Below, piece after piece: positions 54,955 through 63,375 of a DNA stretch of 64,000 bases. Position numbers and translations under genes: made by a program. The stretch's first letter is position 1; every line of letters starts with the position of its first letter. The DNA lies in NCBI GenBank assembly GCA_964473555.1, contig CAYYPL010000001.1:372001-436000 (forward strand), in the 5' to 3' direction. Origin of the DNA: UBA11400 sp964473555 (GTDB lineage Bacteria > Bacteroidota > Rhodothermia > Balneolales > HLUCCA01). The notes beneath the pieces were generated by a model. The model was given only the letters and a program-made list of their open reading frames with translations. It did not search any database and had not been told where the DNA came from.

Positions 54955-56068
54955 ATGCAAACATTTACTACAGACCAGACAGTCGATTTATTTCAACGCG
55001 TAGATGCGTTGAGGAGGTATCTTTGACTACGATCAAAGAAAACTAAAAATCGCAGAACTTGAGCACAAAACGCAGGATCCCAACCTATGGGACAATCCGG
55101 ATGAAGCTCAAAGAATCATGAAAGAACTCAATTCACAAAAGGATTGGGTTAAGTCTTGGGATTCCGTCGACGAATATCGCCAAAATATTATACTTTTTAG
55201 AGAAATTCAGGCTGAGGGTGATGATGTAACCGATGATTTAAATAGAGAAGCTGGTTTCTTGCTCAAAGGTATCGAAGATCTCGAGTTCAAGACGATGCTC
55301 AATGATGATGACGATAAAAGAAACGCACTGATCACTATAAACGCTGGTGCAGGAGGAACAGAGAGTCAGGATTGGGCACAAATGCTCTATCGTATGTACA
55401 CCAGATATTGTGAGAATCAAGGATTCAATTATGAAACAGTTGAATTGCAATATGGTGAAGTTGCCGGAATCAAAAGTGCAAGTATTGAAGTAATGGGTCC
55501 ATTTGCCTATGGTTATCTAAAAGCTGAAAATGGTGTTCATCGCTTGGTAAGAATATCACCATTTGACAGCAATGCTCGTAGACATACTTCATTTTGCTCG
55601 GTGTTTGTAGTACCCATTGTTGATGATGAAATCGAGATAGATCTTAATCCGGATGATATTGAGTTACAACGGTTTCACGCTGGCGGAAAAGGTGGACAGA
55701 ACGTAAACAAGGTAGAAACCGGAGTCCGCCTGATATGGACAGGTACATTAACGAATGGTGAAAGTGCTCGGGTAGTAGCTGAATGTCAACAGGAAAGATC
55801 TCAGCTTCAGAACCGTGAAAAAGCTATGGTACTTCTTAAATCCAGGGTGTACAACCTTGAAAAAGAGATCCAGGAGGCTGCCAAGGCTAAACTCGAAGGT
55901 ACCAAAATGAAAAACGAGTGGGGTTCCCAAATACGTTCCTACGTGTTCCATCCCTATAAAATGATCAAAGATCATCGCTCCGATTATGAAACATCCGACG
56001 TAGATAGTATCATGGATGGTGAACTTGAGGAGTTTATTAAGGCTTACCTTATGAGTATAAGAGCATGA
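54955..56068 (+). CDS. prfB: Peptide chain release factor 2, made by programmed +1 frameshift
   Basis: Two frames join: 54955-55023 (ATG to CTT, 23 codons) and 55025-56068, giving about 370 residues. The in-frame stop is TGA at 55024-55026. The second frame carries the RF2 stop-recognition motif SPF (VRISPFDSNARRH) and the catalytic GGQ (FHAGGKGGQNVNKVETGVRL). RF2 reads UGA and UAA, and shortage of RF2 lets the ribosome shift, an autoregulation shared by most bacteria. nadB begins with a four-base overlap (ATGA). Confidence 0.97.
55012..55027 (+). promoter_or_regulatory. RF2 programmed frameshift site
   Basis: AGGAGG (55012-55017) acts as the internal Shine-Dalgarno-like element, followed by TAT, the slippery CTT and TGA C. 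The classic site is AGGGGGTATCTTTGAC; only one base differs. Confidence 0.95.
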
Positions 56069-57654
56069 GTATCAATTATGATTACCTGGTTGTTGGAAGC
56101 GGAAGCGCCGGGCTGACTTTTGCCTTAAACGTAGCTCAACATGGGAAAGTAGGAATTATTACAAAAAAAGACCGAGCCGAATCCAATACCAATTATGCAC
56201 AAGGCGGAATTGCATCCGTTTTGAGTGAGCAGGATACTTTTGAAGCTCACATTTCAGATACGCTGGTTGCCGGTGCAGGATTATGCAATCGGGAAGCCGT
56301 CGAGGTAATCGTTAAAGAGGGTCCAGATATTATAAGAGAGCTAATCCGAATGGGAGCGGAATTCACCAGGAAAAATGGTGAAATCGATCTTGGCAGGGAA
56401 GGTGGACATTCGGCTAATAGAATTGTTCACGCTGCAGATATGACGGGTAGAGAAATAGAAAAAGTGTTGCTTGACCACGTCTCAAACCATCCCAATATCA
56501 CGATCCTGGAGCATCATTTTGCGATGGAATTGATGACGGAGCATCATTTGGGTAAACATGTAACTCGCTATGATAACGACACGCACTGTTTCGGTGTATA
56601 TGCCTACAACATCGCAGAGGATAGAGTAGATCAAATTACCGCTGGTGTGACATTGCTAGCCACCGGAGGTGCTGGAAGAGTCTATTTACACACTACGAAT
56701 CCAGATATCGCTACTGGCGATGGAATTGCAATGGCCTACAGAGCTAAAGCAAGAGTTGCCAATATGGAGTTTATTCAGTTTCATCCAACTTCACTTGCTG
56801 TTCCTGGTGCAAATTCATTTTTAATTTCTGAGGCTGTTCGTGGTCATGGAGCCTATTTGAGAGATTCTACTGGCGAGCGATTTATGTTGAACTATCATCC
56901 ACTGAAGGAACTTGCTCCGCGTGATATTGTGGCTCGCGCGATCGATTCACAAATGAAAAAACTAGGTGAAGAACACGTTTTTCTTGATTTGAGACACATT
57001 CCAAAAGAGGAAATCATCGAACACTTTCCCAATATTTTCAATGAATGTCTCAAGTATGGGTATGATCTGAGCAAGCAAATGGTTCCGGTTGTTCCCGCAG
57101 CTCATTACATTTGTGGTGGTGTGGTCACAGATCTGTATGGACGAACTAGTATCAATGGACTTTTTGCAGCCGGAGAAGTTGCTTGCACCGGTGTTCATGG
57201 GGCAAATCGACTGGCCTCTAATAGTCTGTTGGAGGCATTGGTGTTTGCAAAACGTGCGAGTTTCAAAGCTCATGAGTACATTTCAACCGTTAATCCAAAA
57301 GTTCCTAAACTTCCTGAATGGGATGATTCAGACACAATAAATACCGAAGAAATGGTTCTTATATCTCATAACAGGCGAGAACTGCAGCAATTGATGTCAG
57401 ATTATGTAGGAATAGTACGAAGTACGGTCCGACTTGAACGAGCATTTAAACGCACTCGAATGTTGTATGAGGAAGTTGAAAAGTTTTACGGCAATAATCG
57501 GATATCAGTGCCTATGTTTCAACTTAGAAACATGATTACGGTGGCATATCTTATCATACGGTCTGCCATGCTTCGCAAAGAGAGTCGCGGGTTACATTAC
57601 ACAACCGATTATCCCGCTACATTAACATCAGAACAAAGAGATACGATTATATAA
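56065..57654 (+). CDS. nadB: L-aspartate oxidase NadB
   Basis: The protein has 529 residues. It converts aspartate to iminoaspartate for NAD synthesis. The FAD motif is YLVVGSGSAGLTFALNVAQHGKVGIITK; then NTNYAQGGIASVLSEQDTFEAHISDTLVAGAGLCNREAVE, GREGGHSANRIVHAADMTGREIE, EFIQFHPTSLA, DLRHIPKEEI and the HHH-type region AAHYICGGVVTDLYGRTSINGLFAAGEVACTGVHGANRLASNSLLEALVFAKR, all typical of NadB rather than succinate dehydrogenase. nadA and nadC are not in the window. Confidence 0.95.
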   Translation: MSINYDYLVVGSGSAGLTFALNVAQHGKVGIITKKDRAESNTNYAQGGIASVLSEQDTFEAHISDTLVAGAGLCNREAVEVIVKEGPDIIRELIRMGAEFTRKNGEIDLGREGGHSANRIVHAADMTGREIEKVLLDHVSNHPNITILEHHFAMELMTEHHLGKHVTRYDNDTHCFGVYAYNIAEDRVDQITAGVTLLATGGAGRVYLHTTNPDIATGDGIAMAYRAKARVANMEFIQFHPTSLAVPGANSFLISEAVRGHGAYLRDSTGERFMLNYHPLKELAPRDIVARAIDSQMKKLGEEHVFLDLRHIPKEEIIEHFPNIFNECLKYGYDLSKQMVPVVPAAHYICGGVVTDLYGRTSINGLFAAGEVACTGVHGANRLASNSLLEALVFAKRASFKAHEYISTVNPKVPKLPEWDDSDTINTEEMVLISHNRRELQQLMSDYVGIVRSTVRLERAFKRTRMLYEEVEKFYGNNRISVPMFQLRNMITVAYLIIRSAMLRKESRGLHYTTDYPATLTSEQRDTII

Positions 57655-58244
57655 TGACTGTAATTGGTATAACCGGTGGAATTGGAAGTGGAAAATCAAC
57701 GCTATGTGGTTTTTTTGAAGCCAAGGGAATACCAGTAATCAACGCAGACCGCCTGGCTAAATCTCTAATGATTCTTGACTTGAATTTGAAGAATCAGATA
57801 CTTTCGAAATTCGGAGTTGAATCTTACAATAAGGATGGTACCCTTAATACAGGCTATTTATCCCAGAAGGCATTCACAGAAAACCGTGTCTCCGAACTCA
57901 ATGAATTAGTTCATCCTTTAGTCAGACTCGAGGTCTTAAAACTTATTGATGGATATGCATTGAGAGGTTTTCCTTTGGTTGTCTATGAGGCTGCACTTCT
58001 TCTCGATGATGGCAAACCTGAATTTGTGGATATAGTTATTTGGATGGAAACAGATCCATTGTTGCGAATCGACCGTGTCACAAAACGAGATCGTACAGAT
58101 TCACTGTTAGTTAGAGAACGGATGACCAAGCAAATTACCTTTGAGTCTGTACGGGATTTTATTGATATTGTAATTCATAATTCAGGTGATTTACATGAAT
58201 TAGAATCAGTCTCAAACAAACTGATTCAAGAGTTTGTGAAATAA
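57654..58244 (+). CDS. coaE: Dephospho-CoA kinase CoaE
   Basis: The protein has 196 residues. It phosphorylates dephospho-CoA in the last step of coenzyme A synthesis. The P-loop is IGITGGIGSGKSTLCGFFEAKGIPVINADRLAK, followed by NELVHPLVR and YEAALLLDDG. It overlaps nadB by one base. Acyl-CoA carboxyltransferase and AtuA-type genes upstream use CoA substrates, but the grouping is probably general. Confidence 0.95.
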   Translation: MTVIGITGGIGSGKSTLCGFFEAKGIPVINADRLAKSLMILDLNLKNQILSKFGVESYNKDGTLNTGYLSQKAFTENRVSELNELVHPLVRLEVLKLIDGYALRGFPLVVYEAALLLDDGKPEFVDIVIWMETDPLLRIDRVTKRDRTDSLLVRERMTKQITFESVRDFIDIVIHNSGDLHELESVSNKLIQEFVK

Positions 58245-58276
58245 GTAGTTATTGCTAGTTAAATAGGAGGCATGAG

Positions 58277-59290
58277 ATGGTTTCACAAGCGTATTCAAGG
58301 CTGATTACTCTGGAAGAATTCATCATACAGGGACAAAACAGATTTCGAGGTGCAACAGGAGAATTATCCCAACTTCTTAGAGATATTATTCTCGGTGCAA
58401 AGATCATATCCTATGAGATCAATAAAGCGGGAATCACGAACATTCTCGGGCGAGATGGGAAAACGAATGTCCACGGTGAACTAGTAAAAAAACTTGATGT
58501 TTTTGCAAATGATCAGATGATCCATGCGCTATCAAGGTCTCACAATGTTTGTATGATTATAAGCGAAGAAGATGAACATCCAATCAGAACAAAATCAACT
58601 TCTGGAAAGTATGTCGTTGCGACAGATCCACTTGATGGTTCATCAAATATCGATGTTAATGTTTCGATTGGAACTATTTTTTCCATATACATGCGCAAAT
58701 CACATATTGCAGACTTACCTGACGCTGCCGATGCTCTACAGAGAGGTGTAGATCAGGTTGCCGCAGGATATATTCTTTATGGATCCAGCACTACATTGGT
58801 TTACACCACAGGATTGGGTGTCAGTTCATTTACTTTGGATCCCGGATTGGGCGAATTCTTTTTGTCTGAAGCACAAATAAAAATTCCCGAGTTTGGAAAC
58901 ACATATAGCATGAATGAGGGGAATATCCATAAAAGTAGTGAGTGGCTGAAAGAGTATATTAAAAGCTGCAAACTATTGGATGAGGAATCAGGCAAACCGT
59001 TCACTGCTCGCTACATAGGTTCTATGGTTTCAGATGTCCACAGAACATTGTTGAAAGGGGGTGTATTTATGTATCCTGAGTCTATAAAACTCCCCAATGG
59101 AAAACTCAGACTGATGTATGAATGCAATCCTCTTTCATTTTTAATGGAACAAGCGGGAGGTATTTCAATTAACAAAGATGGGGTCAGAATTATGGAGTTG
59201 GAAGTACAGGATATTCACCAGCGATCATCTGTTTACATGGGATCGCCAGGCAATATGCAGGAACTTACAACGTATATGATAATCAGTTAG
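58277..59290 (+). CDS. fbp: Fructose-1,6-bisphosphatase, class I
   Basis: The protein has 337 residues. It hydrolyses fructose 1,6-bisphosphate in gluconeogenesis. The metal-binding motifs are IISEEDEHPI, ATDPLDGSSNIDVNVSIGTIFSIY, YIGSMVSDVHRTLLKGGVFMYP and MYECNPLSFLMEQAGGISI. The start ATG 58277 follows GGAGGCATGAG, a good ribosome site. It is the last gene of the rightward run from 46307. Confidence 0.95.
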   Translation: MVSQAYSRLITLEEFIIQGQNRFRGATGELSQLLRDIILGAKIISYEINKAGITNILGRDGKTNVHGELVKKLDVFANDQMIHALSRSHNVCMIISEEDEHPIRTKSTSGKYVVATDPLDGSSNIDVNVSIGTIFSIYMRKSHIADLPDAADALQRGVDQVAAGYILYGSSTTLVYTTGLGVSSFTLDPGLGEFFLSEAQIKIPEFGNTYSMNEGNIHKSSEWLKEYIKSCKLLDEESGKPFTARYIGSMVSDVHRTLLKGGVFMYPESIKLPNGKLRLMYECNPLSFLMEQAGGISINKDGVRIMELEVQDIHQRSSVYMGSPGNMQELTTYMIIS

Positions 59291-59305
59291 ATGGATCAAC
59301 CTATT

Positions 59306-59839
59306 TTAAAATTCACCGAACATGTGAAAACTTGCAGGTAATCCATCAAGTTCAGCGTCATTTTGACTCACTACTTTGATTGTTGAAGCCTCTATGGTGT
59401 ACATACTTACGAGGTAGTTTTCTATGTAGGTTTCTTCGATTTTCAACTTGCCCGTAATTCTAATGGGTTCATAGGTATAGTCAGACGGTGCTTTTTTGGT
59501 ATTTATAAGAACAGATTCATTGGGTTGTGGCGGTGGTATGTGAAAGCAACCCATAAAAGGCGCTTGAAGTAAAATGAATTTATCCAGCTTCTCAATGGAA
59601 TCGAATGGTACCATGAAACCAACAATGGAAACCGTTTTTCCATCATATTTTTTGATGTCTGCGGGAGCTTGTTTGGCACCCATACGGTACTTTCGTAGAT
59701 CTTTGAAATAAAGTGGATCACCATTAATTGAAAGCACAATATTCGATTCAGAGATTGTTGATTTACTGTCAATTGATTCCGTGAATCCCCAAAATGAAAG
59801 AAGAGTTGAAATAGATATAATAATGAAATTAAGTAACAT
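59306..59839 (-). CDS. DUF3299-type exported protein of the metal-handling operon
   Basis: The protein has 177 residues. A signal-like N terminus (MLLNFIIISISTLLSFWGF) is followed by a domain matching DUF3299: KYDGKTVSIVGFMVPFDSIEKLDKFILLQAPFMGCFHIPPPQPNESVLI and EPIRITGKLKIEETYIENYLVSMYTIEAS. The CFHIPPPQPNESV region with a conserved Cys and His looks like a metal or ligand pocket. Its function is unknown. It starts three bases after the permease stop and is the last gene of a five-gene operon. Confidence 0.82.
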   Translation of the reverse strand: MLLNFIIISISTLLSFWGFTESIDSKSTISESNIVLSINGDPLYFKDLRKYRMGAKQAPADIKKYDGKTVSIVGFMVPFDSIEKLDKFILLQAPFMGCFHIPPPQPNESVLINTKKAPSDYTYEPIRITGKLKIEETYIENYLVSMYTIEASTIKVVSQNDAELDGLPASFHMFGEF

Positions 59840-59842
59840 AGT

Positions 59843-61198
59843 TTACTTCCCAGATCCTAAGTAGTTAACAGCTTCAGTTTGATAGGCTTTCAACGCTGGA
59901 ATTAATCCAGAAATTGCGCCAATGAAAATCACTAACGAAATGTATGTCCATTGGGTAGAGTCAACTATAAAAGCTGTAATAACAATTCCAGCGACATCAG
60001 CAAGAAATGGAATAATGAGTGCAACGATAAAATGTCCGGCTAAAAGACCAAGTAATGAACCCAAGAATGTGATGACAACGGACTCAAGTATAATAATCAA
60101 TAAGATATGAGTTCTGCTTGCACCTAATGCCCGCATCACAGCGATATCACCTCTACGAGATTCCATCGTGTTGTAGATTGCGATCAAAACTCCGATCATA
60201 GCCACAATAATCACAAACCAGGCAACGTACTCTAAAACAACTTCGGCGTTTCCAACAATTGACATCAAAGCCATGATCTGCATCGCTGGTACAACGGCCA
60301 TGATCTGGTTTTTAAACTGGAAAAATGGATCCCGCATCATACTTCTTGCCAATAATGGATTAGCAGGAGTCGGATAGTTGATCATTCCAGCTAGTTGAAG
60401 TGCAGCAGCCGGATCTTTCATTTTAACCAACAAAGCATCGATTTCCTTAAGCTGAATCATATCCTTGATAGAAATCTCGGAATGGAGTGAATCGGACATT
60501 TCAGTCATGTCATGTTCATGTTCTTCGTGTAGATCTTCGACATGAAATGAGGGGTCGTGCAATGCATGCGTGGTGTACAGATCGGTAAATATCACACGGT
60601 CGTTAGCAGTGTTACTTTGCTCGAGTATCCCGACAATCACTACGGGTGCATTATCATGGACTCTCTCTTCGACGCCTTCAGCAGGTTCCGCTAATCCATG
60701 AGATAACTGAATCTCATCGCCAATGGTTAATCCAGTACGTGCGGCAACCTGAGATCCCAGTACAGCCTGCAAAGGCTCTGAAAAATTTGTTCCCTCCGCA
60801 ATTTTGAAATTTTGGTCCTTTCTGGGTTGAGCCGAGTCAATAAAATCAGGTACCGTGCCTACTACTCTGAATCCGTTGAAACTATCTCCAACGTAGAGTG
60901 GGAAAGCGTTTTCAATTCGAGGATCACGTTTCGCGAATTCATAGAGTTGATAGGGAATGATTCCCGTGGAAGTCTCCAAATGATAGATCGCATTCAAGGT
61001 AGTTTGAAGCTGACTTCCTTTAGCTGCAAATATTAAATCGTATCCGACACTAGTTTGGCCGTAACTCACTTCGGTCTGTTTTTGGACAACAGAAATAGAA
61101 ATGATTAGAGCGACTCCGATTAACACTGAAAAAACGGTCAATATTGAGCTCAGAGGTCTGCTCTTCAAATTTTTTAGTACAATTGAAAACAGACTCAT
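59843..61198 (-). CDS. MacB/FtsX-type ABC permease with His-rich loop
   Basis: The protein has 451 residues with the layout of MacB/FtsX permeases: a first helix (SILTVFSVLIGVALIISISVV), a large periplasmic domain of about 270 residues and three C-terminal helices. GDIAVMRALGASR is the cytoplasmic coupling signature. Residues about 210-240 form a loop with HALHDPSFHVEDLHEEHEHDM, strongly enriched in His, Asp and Glu, which could bind a divalent metal. It overlaps the ATPase gene by four bases (ATGA). Confidence 0.88.
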   Translation of the reverse strand: MSLFSIVLKNLKSRPLSSILTVFSVLIGVALIISISVVQKQTEVSYGQTSVGYDLIFAAKGSQLQTTLNAIYHLETSTGIIPYQLYEFAKRDPRIENAFPLYVGDSFNGFRVVGTVPDFIDSAQPRKDQNFKIAEGTNFSEPLQAVLGSQVAARTGLTIGDEIQLSHGLAEPAEGVEERVHDNAPVVIVGILEQSNTANDRVIFTDLYTTHALHDPSFHVEDLHEEHEHDMTEMSDSLHSEISIKDMIQLKEIDALLVKMKDPAAALQLAGMINYPTPANPLLARSMMRDPFFQFKNQIMAVVPAMQIMALMSIVGNAEVVLEYVAWFVIIVAMIGVLIAIYNTMESRRGDIAVMRALGASRTHILLIIILESVVITFLGSLLGLLAGHFIVALIIPFLADVAGIVITAFIVDSTQWTYISLVIFIGAISGLIPALKAYQTEAVNYLGSGK

Positions 61199-61863
61199 AT
61201 ATCTTGGTAGTGAGGGGTGAATGGTTTCAGATCAACCTGATTATTGAATTCATTGAGTACATGAGCCTCGTGCGTGACCAGCAGTAATGTTTTGTTTGCT
61301 GTCTGTTCAAAAATCAGGTTAAGAACCTCTTTGGTTGTTTTGGGATCAAGATTACCTGTTGGCTCGTCGGCTAATAGTACTTCCGGATCATTGATCAAAG
61401 CCCTGGCAATACACACACGTTGTTGTTGCCCCACAGACAGCTGTCCAGGTTTGAAATGCATGCGATCTTTGAGTCCAACTCTTTCGAGCATTGTTTCAGC
61501 TTTTTGGACATCAGATTTCTTCCCAGAAAAAACCATGCCAAGCATGACATTTTCTAGAGCAGTATAGCCATCTAGCAAATTAAAGGATTGAAACACATAT
61601 CCAATGTGGTTCGCCCTGAATCTGTCCCGAGCGGATTCGGACAGTGATGTAATTTCATTTCCCGCGACTTTTACTGAGCCTGCTGAAGGTAGTATTAAAC
61701 CTGATATGAGATGTAAAAGAGTGGTTTTCCCTGATCCTGATGGACCGAAAAGTCCGTAAGCAACACACTTTTCAAAGGACAACTTTGGCACATTCAGAAT
61801 TAAGTTGTCCGAACCCGAGATTGGATCCTTATATGACTTGGTAACGTTGTTTAGGGTAATCAT
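61195..61863 (-). CDS. ABC ATPase of the MacB/LolD type
   Basis: The protein has 222 residues. Walker A is GPSGSGKTT, Q-loop FQSFNLLDGYTALENVMLG, signature LSVGQQQR, Walker B VLLADEPTGNLDPK, H-loop VTHEAHVL. Sequence and size fit the family that powers MacB/LolCDE-type machines. It overlaps the HMA gene and the permease by four bases each, so the three are tightly coupled. Confidence 0.92.
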   Translation of the reverse strand: MITLNNVTKSYKDPISGSDNLILNVPKLSFEKCVAYGLFGPSGSGKTTLLHLISGLILPSAGSVKVAGNEITSLSESARDRFRANHIGYVFQSFNLLDGYTALENVMLGMVFSGKKSDVQKAETMLERVGLKDRMHFKPGQLSVGQQQRVCIARALINDPEVLLADEPTGNLDPKTTKEVLNLIFEQTANKTLLLVTHEAHVLNEFNNQVDLKPFTPHYQDI

Positions 61864-62162
61864 TCGGTTTCTTCTGGTTTTATATAACTATAGCCCATTT
61901 CTTCGAGCATTGTCTGGAGTTCTTCATCACTTGGAATTTTACTTTCAGGGAAAGTCGCGATTACAGTACTATCTTCGAGAGTTACAGAGACATTTTGTGC
62001 TCCCTCGAACCTGTTCATTCGCTGATCGATCGCCTTGACGCACCCATCACAATACATACCGGCAACGTTGAACTTGATTTCTCTGGTAGCCACGGGTTCT
62101 GATTGATTAGAACACCCAGACAATATCACCAAGACAGTAATAAGTACAAATAGTGTTTTCAT
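61860..62162 (-). CDS. Small lipoprotein with heavy-metal-associated (HMA) domain
   Basis: The protein has 100 residues from ATG 62162 (TTG 62171 is less likely). Signal peptide with lipobox LSGC (Cys17). An HMA fold follows with FNVAGMYCDGCVKAIDQRMNRFEGAQNVSVTLEDSTVIATF; the CxxC is Cys38-Cys41. Copper chaperones and efflux ATPases use this domain, but a lipid-anchored copy suggests metal capture at the periplasmic face. It overlaps the ABC ATPase gene by four bases. Confidence 0.9.
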   Translation of the reverse strand: MKTLFVLITVLVILSGCSNQSEPVATREIKFNVAGMYCDGCVKAIDQRMNRFEGAQNVSVTLEDSTVIATFPESKIPSDEELQTMLEEMGYSYIKPEETE

Positions 62163-62175
62163 AATGAGCAAAGCA

Positions 62176-62658
62176 TTAATTGAGTGTATAACTAAAAGAC
62201 ATTCCAGCTCTCAGATCGTTCTGGACAGCGTAACCGGCGTTTACTTCAATGACGTATTTTGCCGGGTACACCGAATCGATACCAATAGTGGAAAATGGAA
62301 CAGCGTTGTGATGTATATGGACGATTTTCATGGATTGATTAGCGAAAATTAAATCAAGTGGCAATGGTGTGTTAGCCATCCAAAAATTAAGCCGCTCCTG
62401 AGTATCAAAAATAAACAACATTCCACCATTCTGTTTCATTTCTTTCACATCCATGAGCCCAAGCGATCTGGTCTGATCGTTATCAGCCAGTGCAATATCA
62501 ATACTTGAAACTGCCTTTTCTTCATCAAGAAAGCTCAACTTGCCGACATACTCCAACTGACGACCAGTTATGGGGACAGCAGGAACTATGGAATCGTTTT
62601 TAGTTGTAGAACACATCTGCAACAGAAAACCAATCAATAGGCACAATTTATAAATCAT
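62176..62658 (-). CDS. DUF192 lipoprotein, first gene of the operon
   Basis: The protein has 160 residues. The N terminus is hydrophobic (MIYKLCLLIGFLLQMC) with Cys16 as a possible lipid site. The DUF192 signature is present: QTRSLGLMDVKEMKQNGGMLFIFDTQERLNFWMANTPLPLDLIFAN and YVIEVNAGYAVQNDLRAGM. The function of DUF192 is unknown. It is separated from the HMA gene by 13 bases. Confidence 0.9.
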   Translation of the reverse strand: MIYKLCLLIGFLLQMCSTTKNDSIVPAVPITGRQLEYVGKLSFLDEEKAVSSIDIALADNDQTRSLGLMDVKEMKQNGGMLFIFDTQERLNFWMANTPLPLDLIFANQSMKIVHIHHNAVPFSTIGIDSVYPAKYVIEVNAGYAVQNDLRAGMSFSYTLN

Positions 62659-62789
62659 GATTAAAGTTGCAGGTTCTAAGGGTTGTATGTCCCATAAATT
62701 ACAAAATCAAATCGACTGACAGAAATAGTTTACACGATTTCATAACGTAGGTACTATAAAATTTGTTCTGAATTGAAATCGCATCTTTG

Positions 62790-62820
62790 TTGTAAAAAAT
62801 GGGATTAAACGCTATCTTTC
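62790..62820 (+). promoter_or_regulatory. Candidate rimP-nusA promoter
   Basis: TTG (62790-62792), 20 bases, then TATCTTTC (62813-62820), which matches TAnnTTT of the Bacteroidota consensus. Transcription would start near 62827. Confidence 0.45.
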
Positions 62821-62828
62821 CATACTGT

Positions 62829-62862
62829 AAAAAGTGAGCGCCAAAAGCCCTCACTTTTTTTT
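62829..62862 (+). terminator. Terminator-like hairpin at the start of the rimP leader
   Basis: AAAAAGTGAG (62829-62838) pairs with CTCACTTTTT (62850-62859), an 11-base loop, and a run of eight T (62855-62862). No rightward gene ends here; the candidate promoter ends only eight bases before. A role as attenuator or bidirectional terminator for the divergent operon start is possible. Confidence 0.55.
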
Positions 62863-62884
62863 GTACCTTTTTTACAAGAATTCC

Positions 62885-63343
62885 ATGATCACATTGAACC
62901 AAAAAATTAATGATATAGTAGTATCCGTACTTCAGGACTACGATGTTTTTCTGGTTGATCTTGAAGTCAAGGGTTCTGACAAAAGTACACTTATTTATGT
63001 GTATGTGGATCATGTAGATTTTGGCCTGAATATTGAGACCTGTGCGAAGATTTCCCGTGAGATATCCTTCTTGATTGATTCAAAAGGTTTTATCGAAGGG
63101 AAATATACGTTAAACGTCTCTTCACCAGGACTAGATAGGCCTCTCAAAGATATCAGGCAATACAAAAAAAATATCGGACGAAAAGCATCTGTTAAATGTA
63201 CCTGGGATAAGAGCGCTAAATCTTTTAAAGGTACTTTTACTGGATACAACGATACGCACATTGAACTTGAAATGGGCAAGGATGGTAATCTTAGCATTGA
63301 AAGATCCACTGTTCTGGAGCTCAAAATATTACCCGCATTTTAA
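62885..63343 (+). CDS. rimP: Ribosome maturation factor RimP
   Basis: The protein has 152 residues from ATG 62885; the frame is open from GTG 62834 but the first 17 codons lie in the leader hairpin. Landmarks are NDIVVSVLQDYDVFLVDLEVKGSDKSTLIYVYVDHVDFGLNIETCAKISREISFLID, and the signature YTLNVSSPGLDRPLKDIRQYKKNIGRKASVKC. RimP helps 30S subunit assembly. nusA begins 32 bases after its stop. Confidence 0.93.
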   Translation: MITLNQKINDIVVSVLQDYDVFLVDLEVKGSDKSTLIYVYVDHVDFGLNIETCAKISREISFLIDSKGFIEGKYTLNVSSPGLDRPLKDIRQYKKNIGRKASVKCTWDKSAKSFKGTFTGYNDTHIELEMGKDGNLSIERSTVLELKILPAF

Positions 63344-63375
63344 CACACATTTTTTGGCCGTAATCGGAGAATTAC

